Positions 40,690 to 46,576 of a stretch of DNA of 46,576 nucleotides are shown here, one piece after another. Both the position numbers and the translations under genes were made by a program. A model generated the notes under the pieces. That model was not told the origin of the DNA. It did no database searches and saw only the letters and a program-made list of their open reading frames with translations. The stretch comes from an uncultured Desulfuromonadales bacterium. Lineage in GTDB: Bacteria; Desulfobacterota; Desulfuromonadia; Desulfuromonadales; Trichloromonadaceae. The stretch spans positions 1 to 46,576 of the forward strand of contig CALZIZ010000008.1 of assembly GCA_945787465.1 (NCBI GenBank), written 5' to 3'. The stretch's first letter is position 1. Every line of letters begins with the position of its first letter.

Positions 40690-41334
40690 TTGGTGCAGTG
40701 CCGGGTCAACATTTTGCGCGGCATCGACCTGAGGGTCTCCGCCGGTGAAACCCTCAGCATCGTCGGCCCCTCGGGGGCCGGAAAGACCACCCTGCTGATG
40801 GCCGTCTCAGGCCTCGAACGCCCCACAGCCGGTCGGGTCCATGTCGCCGGGATCAACCTCTACGACCTGAACGAAGATGGTCTTGCCAGGTTTCGCCGGG
40901 AACATGTCGGAATCGTCTTTCAGTCTTTCCACCTGGTGCCGACCATGACCTCCCTTGAAAATGTGGCTCTGCCCCTGGAGTTTTCTGGGGCCGCAGATTC
41001 TCGCGATCGCGCTGCCGCCGCCCTTCAGGCGACAGGCCTTGAACATCGCCTGGCACACTATCCCGGGCAACTCTCGGGCGGCGAACAGCAGCGGGTTGCT
41101 CTGGCCCGGGCCTTTGTGGCCGCCCCCTCGCTGCTGCTCGCCGATGAGCCGACCGGTAATCTCGACCGGGACACCGGTGGCATGGTCATGGAACTTCTTT
41201 TTGAACTGCAGCAGCAAAACGGTACCACCCTGATCCTGGTCACCCACGACGAAGCCCTGGCATCCCGCTGTCGAAGCCAGGTCAGGATGGCAGACGGACG
41301 GCTCGTCTCGCCTGAGGACCGTGGCCATGAATGA
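40690..41334 (+). CDS. ybbA: YbbA/LolD-type ABC transporter ATPase, short N-terminus
   Basis: 214 residues. Walker A is IVGPSGAGKTTLL, signature LSGGEQQRVALARAF, Walker B LLLADEPTGNLD, and the H-loop is LVTHDEA. It works with the FtsX-type permease downstream (8-base overlap). The frame starts at a TTG (40690) preceded by an in-frame TGA at 40681. The first recognisable residues are VNILRGIDLRV, so the ~25 N-terminal residues with the A-loop aromatic that stacks on adenine are absent compared with E. coli YbbA. This matches the missing 5' end of the divergent tesA. Confidence 0.85.
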   Translation: MVQCRVNILRGIDLRVSAGETLSIVGPSGAGKTTLLMAVSGLERPTAGRVHVAGINLYDLNEDGLARFRREHVGIVFQSFHLVPTMTSLENVALPLEFSGAADSRDRAAAALQATGLEHRLAHYPGQLSGGEQQRVALARAFVAAPSLLLADEPTGNLDRDTGGMVMELLFELQQQNGTTLILVTHDEALASRCRSQVRMADGRLVSPEDRGHE

Positions 41335-43861
41335 ACCGAGCCTCTTGCCCCTGGCCTGGCGTCTCGCCCGGCGCGAGTTACGCAGCGGCCTGCACGGCTT
41401 CGGGGTGTTTCTGACCTGCCTCTTTCTTGGGGTCTTTGCCGTCAGTGCGGTCGGCTCCTTTACCTCCGCTGCCCGATCAGGTCTTCTAAGCGACGCCCGG
41501 GCCCTGCTCGGCGGCGATCTTGAAATCCGCCAGCCCCATCGTGAACTCCCCCGGGAACAAGAAGCCTTTGTCAGTAAGGCAGGCGTCCTCTCCAAGATTC
41601 TGGAGATGCGGGCCATGGCCCGCACCCCGGAAAACGACCGAAGGATTCTGGTGGAACTCAAGGCTGTTGACGCCGCCTACCCGCTCTATGGCCAATTAAT
41701 AACCGAACCTGAAAAGCCGCGGGCGCTCGCTTTTCAGGGCAGCCTCCGGGACCCCGGAGCCCTGGTCGAGGAGTCCCTGTTGCAGCGCCTCGATCTTAAG
41801 GTCGGTGACACCTTGCACCTCGGCCAGGCGACATTTCGGATCGCCGGCACCCTGCAAAGCGAACCCGACCGTACCATCAGGGCCTTCACGCTTGGCCCGC
41901 GACTGATGATCAGCCAGGAAAGTCTGCCGGCGACCGGCCTGCTCGTCCCGGGGAGCCTGGTCACCTACGCCTATCGCCTGCGCCTGCCCCCCGAAGCTGA
42001 TGCGGAGATTTTTCGCCGATCCTTGCAGGAACGTTTTCCCGACGCCGGATGGCGATTACGGACCTATCGCCAGGCCGCGCCCCGGGTGCGCTTTTTTCTC
42101 GACCGCATGGCGACCAACCTGACCCTGATCGGTCTCTGTGCGCTGCTGATCGGGGGCCTCGGGGTCGCCGGGGCGGTCCGTGGCTATCTGGGCGGCAAGG
42201 TTTTTCACATCGCCGCCATGAAATGCGTTGGTGCCTCGGGGAACACAATCTTCACAGCCTACCTGATGCAAGTCCTGGTGTTGGGGACTATCGGTGCCGG
42301 GGCAGGGGTCAGCGCCGGGGCGGTGGTGCCCTACCTGGCACACTGGTTCATCGGGGACCGGATTCCCGTGCCGCTGCTGCCGGGCATTTTTCCGGCGCCG
42401 CTGATGACCGCCGCCCTGTTCGGCCTGTTGATCGCCGTGGTTTTTTCCCTTAAGGCCCTCGGCATTGCCAAGCGAATACCCCCTTCTGTGCTATTCAGGG
42501 GATATTCGGACCATGCAGGCCTCGATCCCGGGGGTGGAATCCGTATCGCCATTGCCATTGCCACCCTGGCACTGGCAGTCCTCGCCATTGCCACCAGCGG
42601 CGATCGGCGCCTGGCCCTCTGGTTTACCCTGGGTGCGGGAACATGCTTTTTTATTTTCCGATTTCTCGCGGCTGTAATCATCGCTGCTGCGCGCAAGGCC
42701 CCCAAGCCACGCCAACCGGCCCTGCGCCTGGGTTTGGCCAACATCCACCGCCGCGGCTCTCCTGCTGCAAGCACCATTTTTTCCATCGGCCTCGGCCTGA
42801 CCGCCCTGGTTGTCGTCGCGCTCGTTCAGGCTAATCTAAGCGCCCTGGTTGAAAAGACCGTACCCAAGGAGGCCCCGGCCTATTTCTTTATCGATATCCA
42901 GAACGAGCAGGTGCAGGAGTTCGAACGCATCGCCCTGCAAGTTCCCGGGGTTGATCGGATGGAACGCCACCCGACCCTGCGCGGTCGGATAACCGCCATC
43001 GACGGCATCCCCGTCGGTAAAGCCAGCATATCGCCGGAGGTTGCCTGGGCTGTACGCGGCGACCGTTTTCTCAGTTACACAACGTCCAGACCCGCCGATA
43101 CCGAGTTGACCGCCGGCAGCTGGTGGCCTGATGATTATCGTGGTCCGCCGCGCATCTCCCTGACGGACGATCTTGCCAAAGGGTTCTCGGTCGGCATCGG
43201 AGACACTCTGACGGTCAACGTCCTCGGTCGCGACATCACCGCTGAAATCGCCAACCTGAGGCATGTTGACTGGTCGACCCTCGACCTGAACTTCGCTATC
43301 CTCCTCTCCCCGGGAGTCCTCGAAGGCGCCCCGCAAACTCACATTGCCACGGTTTATTCCCCCCCTCAGCAGGACGAGGTACTTCTGCGCACGGTGACCG
43401 ATCGCTTCCCCAACATCTCCGCCATCGGAATCCGCGAGGTGTTGCACAATGTCTCGCGCACCCTCGACCGCATTGCCGGTGCCTTCACTGCCATGGCCGC
43501 AGTTGCTCTGGCAACAGGCTTTCTGGTGCTTGCCGGAGCGGTTTCTGCCGACCAGCACAGGCGCATTCACGACGCGGTCATATTCAAGGTTTGCGGTGCC
43601 ACAAGAGGCGACATCCTGGCAGCTTTTGCCGCCGAGTTCCTTATTCTCGGCCTGGGCGCCGGTCTCGTCGCCTCCCTGGTCGGCAGCCTGGCTGCTATGG
43701 GGATTGTTAAAGGTCTGATGAACACCGGGTTTTCATTGCATATCGGCACAGTGACGATCACCCTGGCCGCCGGGATCACCTTGACACTGGTCCTGGGATT
43801 AACCGGGACCTGGAAAGCCCTGGGGAAGAAACCTGCAGAGTATCTGCGGGAGATAGATTAA
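41327..43861 (+). CDS. ybbP: YbbP-type FtsX/MacB-fold ABC permease
   Basis: 844 residues from the ATG at 41327, overlapping the ATPase gene. About ten membrane segments: one at ~20-45, a large extracytoplasmic domain (45-240), a group at ~255-460, a second extracytoplasmic domain (~490-700), and a final group. FtsX segments show as AMKCVGASGNTIFTAYLMQVLVLG and VIFKVCGATRGDILAAFAAEFL. The YbbAP pair is thought to extract or move lipids or other hydrophobic molecules at the inner membrane, next to the TesA lipase/esterase; this three-gene divergon is also found in E. coli. Length is typical. Confidence 0.9.
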   Translation: MNEPSLLPLAWRLARRELRSGLHGFGVFLTCLFLGVFAVSAVGSFTSAARSGLLSDARALLGGDLEIRQPHRELPREQEAFVSKAGVLSKILEMRAMARTPENDRRILVELKAVDAAYPLYGQLITEPEKPRALAFQGSLRDPGALVEESLLQRLDLKVGDTLHLGQATFRIAGTLQSEPDRTIRAFTLGPRLMISQESLPATGLLVPGSLVTYAYRLRLPPEADAEIFRRSLQERFPDAGWRLRTYRQAAPRVRFFLDRMATNLTLIGLCALLIGGLGVAGAVRGYLGGKVFHIAAMKCVGASGNTIFTAYLMQVLVLGTIGAGAGVSAGAVVPYLAHWFIGDRIPVPLLPGIFPAPLMTAALFGLLIAVVFSLKALGIAKRIPPSVLFRGYSDHAGLDPGGGIRIAIAIATLALAVLAIATSGDRRLALWFTLGAGTCFFIFRFLAAVIIAAARKAPKPRQPALRLGLANIHRRGSPAASTIFSIGLGLTALVVVALVQANLSALVEKTVPKEAPAYFFIDIQNEQVQEFERIALQVPGVDRMERHPTLRGRITAIDGIPVGKASISPEVAWAVRGDRFLSYTTSRPADTELTAGSWWPDDYRGPPRISLTDDLAKGFSVGIGDTLTVNVLGRDITAEIANLRHVDWSTLDLNFAILLSPGVLEGAPQTHIATVYSPPQQDEVLLRTVTDRFPNISAIGIREVLHNVSRTLDRIAGAFTAMAAVALATGFLVLAGAVSADQHRRIHDAVIFKVCGATRGDILAAFAAEFLILGLGAGLVASLVGSLAAMGIVKGLMNTGFSLHIGTVTITLAAGITLTLVLGLTGTWKALGKKPAEYLREID

Positions 43862-43883
43862 GAGTTTAACCCATGAAGGGTGA

Positions 43884-43966
43884 GGCGTGATATGTAATGT
43901 GTATTGTGTAATGTGTAACGACTTCTGGGGCGTGGCCTTCACAGATTACATATTACTCTTCACGCC
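43884..43966. repeat. Imperfect inverted repeat downstream of ybbP
   Basis: GGCGTGA-TATGTAATGTGT (43884-43902) and ACAGATTACATATTACTC...CACGCC (43941-43966) are near-complements with a 6-base insertion in the right arm. Short direct TAATGTGTA units lie between. It could fold as a long hairpin after ybbP. No T-tract is adjacent. Confidence 0.55.
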
Positions 43967-44061
43967 TTTTACTCTTTAACGGGCAGAAAAAAACTTTTGA
44001 CCCCGCTTTTTCGAATAGTGCCAAAAGCTAACCAGACAACACTGGGTTTCAGATAAAACTT

Positions 44062-44075
44062 TTGACTTTAGTCAT
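44062..44075 (+). promoter_or_regulatory. FNR-type operator and promoter of the NapH-like gene
   Basis: TTGACTTTAGTCAT has a perfect TGAC-N4-GTCA core, one outer base off TTGAC-N4-GTCAA. TATTGT at 44098-44103 is centred 32 bases downstream, exactly the class II spacing (-41.5), predicting a start near 44110. Confidence 0.7.
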
Positions 44076-44128
44076 TTTCTTTTCGTGAGCCCTGGCGTAT
44101 TGTGCCCGCGAAAGGAATGACCAAGCCT

Positions 44129-45127
44129 ATGATACCCTGCAAAAAAATCGGACCCTGGCGTACCCTTATTCAGTGGGGCTTTCTCGGATGGTGCCTTTTT
44201 CTCGGCATCCAGTTTGCCCTTTTTGTGCGTCACTTTGAAACCCGAGGCGCCACACCGCAATACCTCAGACCGCCAGGCGTTGAAGGTTTTCTGCCGATAG
44301 GCGCCCTGGTCAGCCTCAAGAACTGGCTGGTGAACAGCGTATTCGACACCATTCACCCGGCAGCGTTGGTGATCTTCCTGTCCATCCTGGCGATGAGTCT
44401 GCTTGCCAAAAAATCCTTCTGCTCCTGGCTCTGCCCAGTAGGAACCCTCTCTGAATCTAGCTGGAAATTCGGAAACAGGGTCTTTGGCCGGACTTTCCGC
44501 CCCTGGGGCTGGCTGGATTTTTCCCTTCGGACGCTAAAGTATCTGCTGCTGGCCTTTTTCGCCAAGCTGATCCTGCTCGACATGCCCGGCTTCGCCCTGC
44601 AGGGATTTCTCAAAGCCCCCTACTGGGCCGTCAGCGACGTGAAGATGCTGCACTTTTTCACCAACCTCTCGACTACCGCCATCACCGTCGTCCTGCTCCT
44701 AACGGTGTTGTCATTACTGATCAAGAATTTCTGGTGCCGCTACCTGTGCCCCTACGGCGCCCTGCTCGGCCTGCTCAGCGTGCTCAGTCCGCTAAAAATC
44801 CGCCGCAGTGAAGCCCATTGCACCCATTGCGGCAACTGCACCCGCGTCTGCCCCTCGCGCCTTGAGATTCACACCCGGAAGGCAGTCTGGTCACCCGAGT
44901 GTACCGGATGTCTGACCTGCGCAGATAACTGCCCCGAAGCTCAGGCCCTCGCCATGGGTCCGGGCTTCGGATTACGCCCCCTGCCCCGCCGCCTCTTTGC
45001 CCTGACGGTCCTGCTGATTTTTTTCACCGGCATCGCCGCCGGAATGCTGACCGGGCACTGGGAAAGTTCGCTGGGCTACGAGGACTTTCAACGCCTGATC
45101 CCCATGGCCCAGCGACTGGGGCACTGA
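44129..45127 (+). CDS. NapH/NosR-type polyferredoxin membrane protein
   Basis: 332 residues from the ATG at 44129, preferred because AAGGA lies 12 bases upstream and the predicted transcript begins near 44110; ATG 44117 and GTG 44102 are alternatives. Five or six membrane helices. Two CxxxCP motifs lie at membrane faces (FCSWLCPVG, WCRYLCPYG), followed by CTHCGNCTRVCP and CTGCLTCADNCP, each binding a [4Fe-4S] cluster. NapH, NosR C-terminal and CcoG/RdxA proteins share this build and pass electrons from quinol towards periplasmic reductases or metal centres. No nap, nos or cco gene is adjacent, so the partner is unknown. A final membrane helix follows the clusters. Confidence 0.88.
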   Translation: MIPCKKIGPWRTLIQWGFLGWCLFLGIQFALFVRHFETRGATPQYLRPPGVEGFLPIGALVSLKNWLVNSVFDTIHPAALVIFLSILAMSLLAKKSFCSWLCPVGTLSESSWKFGNRVFGRTFRPWGWLDFSLRTLKYLLLAFFAKLILLDMPGFALQGFLKAPYWAVSDVKMLHFFTNLSTTAITVVLLLTVLSLLIKNFWCRYLCPYGALLGLLSVLSPLKIRRSEAHCTHCGNCTRVCPSRLEIHTRKAVWSPECTGCLTCADNCPEAQALAMGPGFGLRPLPRRLFALTVLLIFFTGIAAGMLTGHWESSLGYEDFQRLIPMAQRLGH

Positions 45128-45171
45128 CCGCTTTTTGACCAGACCGCTGCCTTGATCAGCAATTCTCGCTT

Positions 45172-45624
45172 TTAGCGCCGACGATGACCGTCAAAATGCC
45201 GGTGACGGTTGTCGGAACGGCCCCTGTGGCCATCGAAGTGACGACGCGGTCCGTCATTATGCCGCAAATGCCTTTCATAGCGCCAATGATGCCCCCGAAA
45301 GTGACCGTGCCGGTTGAATTTCCTGTGATGCCTGTCGAAGTATCGGTGTTGTCTGTCAAAGTGCCTCGGGTGCCTGCCATAGGCTCCGTGGCGGTTTCCG
45401 TGCTTGCCATAATGATGCCCCCAGAAGCCCCATGACAGGTGAAGCACCTGGGGATTATCAAGCATATAGCCGGCCTGTACCGGGCTTCCGATAGCCCATT
45501 GGAAGGCAAAGTCGTCAGCGAAAGCCGGAGCCCCCAGCAGAAGCACAAGGGCAAACGGAACAAGCAGCAATGCTTTGAAATTGTGTTTCTTCCCTAGTAC
45601 CGGATAAGAAGTGAAATTTTTCAT
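45172..45624 (-). CDS. Exported histidine/arginine-rich protein
   Basis: 150 residues. A signal peptide (LLLVPFALVLLLG then AFADD) leads into a short segment FAFQWAIGSPVQAGYMLDNP, then ~85 residues that are mostly His, Arg, Gly, Asp and Phe, with 20 or so His. Units such as RHFDRQH, RYFDRHH and RHFDGHR recur, so the region grew by repeat expansion. It is probably a periplasmic metal binder (nickel, zinc or copper), which is inference from composition. GGGAG lies 7 bases before the ATG. A plus-strand frame over the same region is its antisense. Confidence 0.78.
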   Translation of the reverse strand: MKNFTSYPVLGKKHNFKALLLVPFALVLLLGAPAFADDFAFQWAIGSPVQAGYMLDNPQVLHLSWGFWGHHYGKHGNRHGAYGRHPRHFDRQHRYFDRHHRKFNRHGHFRGHHWRYERHLRHNDGPRRHFDGHRGRSDNRHRHFDGHRRR

Positions 45625-45970
45625 CTCTCAACTCCCTTCCTTTTGGGCCAGATGCCTGAAGCCCCCTGGCCATTTCTTTTCATCCTCCTTATCTCCACTG
45701 TAGATCGATCGCCAAACCGGGTGTGTTAAGACTGGCCCTTTTCAGGTTAAGATTTGTAATGGTGGGCCGTTGCCTTCACATTTCTTTACAAAGGCTAAGG
45801 ACTCCAAAAGCTTTCGCCACAGGCCACAGAGAAATGGACGATTAGAAATATTGGATTTTCTCTGCGGCCTCAGCGTCTTCTAGTGAGCGGAGCAAACGGG
45901 CGGTAAAAAGGTTTTCCTTGCGTTTCAGGTAAGTGCTCCAGAGGTGCATCTTCGGCGGGGTTTAGGCAGG
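45625..45970. other. Intergenic region upstream of the His-rich gene
   Basis: 346 bases between the hutH stop and the His-rich gene start. A GTTAAGA direct repeat at 45725-45731 and 45746-45752 (21 bases apart, two helical turns) resembles response-regulator sites of the OmpR/PhoB type. Nothing coding is seen, and no convincing terminator for hutH. Confidence 0.4.
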
Positions 45971-46576
45971 CTATTGGGGGTTGGAAGGGAGCAGCCCCTG
46001 GTGGGCAAAAGAATTGCAGTAGCCGCTCAGGACAAGTCGCTTGGCCTTTTCGATATCGGGGGCGAAATAGCGGTCCTGGTCGTAAAAGAGCACCTCATCC
46101 CGCAGGCGGAGCTTGGCCCGCTCCAGTGCAGGGGAGGTCTTGAGGGGGGCGCGGAAATCGACACCCTGGCAGGCAGCCAGAAGTTCGATCCCCAGAATCC
46201 CTGCCGTGTTGTCCACCATGTCGGCGAGCCTGCGGGCCGCGAAGGTCGCCATGGAGACGTGGTCTTCCTGATTGGCCGAGGTAGGCAGGCTGTCAACCGA
46301 GGCGGGATGGGCCAGGGTCTTGTTTTCGCTGGCCAGGGCGGCGGCGGTGACCTGGGCGATCATAAAGCCCGAATTGAGGCCTCCGCGCTCCACCAGAAAA
46401 GGGGGCAGTTTGCTCAGGTGGCTGTCGATAAGCAGCGCGGTGCGCCTCTCCGAAAGGGCGCCGATTTCGGCAATGGCCAGGGCCAGGCTGTCGGCAGCCA
46501 TGGCGACTGATTCGGCATGAAAGTTCCCCCCGGAGAGGATATCGCAGTCCTCGGCAAAGACCAGGGGATTGTCGGA
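45971..46576 (-). CDS. hutH: Histidine ammonia-lyase, 3' portion (5' end beyond window)
   Basis: The C-terminal ~201 residues of HutH; the gene runs off the right edge. [21 protein letters not shown] continues into [20 protein letters not shown], a stretch diagnostic for the family, followed by [17 protein letters not shown], the conserved QEDHVSM segment. HutH removes ammonia from histidine to give urocanate, first step of histidine degradation. The MIO-forming Ala-Ser-Gly lies outside the window. It ends with a hydrophilic ~25-residue tail. No other hut gene is visible. Confidence 0.93.
   Translation of the reverse strand, partial: SDNPLVFAEDCDILSGGNFHAESVAMAADSLALAIAEIGALSERRTALLIDSHLSKLPPFLVERGGLNSGFMIAQVTAAALASENKTLAHPASVDSLPTSANQEDHVSMATFAARRLADMVDNTAGILGIELLAACQGVDFRAPLKTSPALERAKLRLRDEVLFYDQDRYFAPDIEKAKRLVLSGYCNSFAHQGLLPSNPQ

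Noticed and set aside
45184-45435. Plus-strand frame rich in Val, Pro and Met
   Set aside because: Mirror of the His-rich repeat region on the other strand; it lacks a ribosome site.

Overview
The window looks like chromosome from an anaerobic or facultatively respiring deltaproteobacterium of the Desulfuromonadales/Geobacter type. This is inferred from moderately high GC, the gene families present and the repeat style (heptanucleotide tandem repeats, short dispersed palindromic repeats); no rRNA or other taxonomic marker is present. I see no tRNA, rRNA, CRISPR array, prophage or intact insertion sequence.

Layout. Positions 1-5.2 kb (minus strand): a Tat-exported aldo/keto reductase (cut by the window edge) coupled to an MFS/nucleotide-transporter-like permease, a UPF0149/YecA protein, a CobQ/BioD-like + DRTGG protein, a PAS protein and a DUF488 protein. 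Positions 5.3-15.5 kb: a complete respiratory nitrate reductase operon on the minus strand, transcribed as monohaem cytochrome c - narG - narH - narJ - narI - narK1 - narK2, with an FNR-type box upstream. Positions 15.9-28.6 kb: a reductive-TCA-like block on the minus strand, transcribed as a two-subunit fumarate reductase/succinate dehydrogenase-like pair, ATP-citrate-lyase-like small and large subunits, a GAPDH-like dehydrogenase of unknown substrate, PEP carboxylase, and an NrfD/PsrC quinone-type membrane protein fused to a CBS pair. A perfectly symmetrical FNR/DNR-type box lies upstream of it.

Positions 29-39 kb hold mostly minus-strand genes: a Cache-domain protein whose signal-peptide frame is broken by a 25-bp duplication, a DnaQ-like exonuclease, a secretin-like exported protein, a methyltransferase with YwbE, MurB, an ABC-F ATPase, a GreA/B-like factor, a thioredoxin-FMN-binding fusion, a cupin, a spermidine-synthase-like protein and a cold-shock protein with an unusual leader. 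Positions 39.4-46.6 kb: an orphan secreted protein, the tesA / ybbA-ybbP divergon, a NapH-type iron-sulphur membrane protein with a third FNR-type box, a histidine-rich exported protein and the 3' part of histidine ammonia-lyase.

How it may work together. Three operons that move electrons or carbon under anoxic conditions (nar, the frd-acl-ppc block and the NapH-like gene) carry near-identical TTGAC-N4-(G/A)TCA(A/T) operators, so one CRP/FNR-family regulator not encoded here may control all three. The most unusual part is the carbon block. The large ACL-like subunit is about 900 residues, well above the roughly 600 of classical two-subunit bacterial enzymes, and appears to have lost some citrate-synthase-domain histidines while keeping the citrate-binding small subunit. 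It sits beside an unassigned GAPDH-like enzyme and a soluble-looking fumarate reductase that lacks the covalent-FAD histidine.
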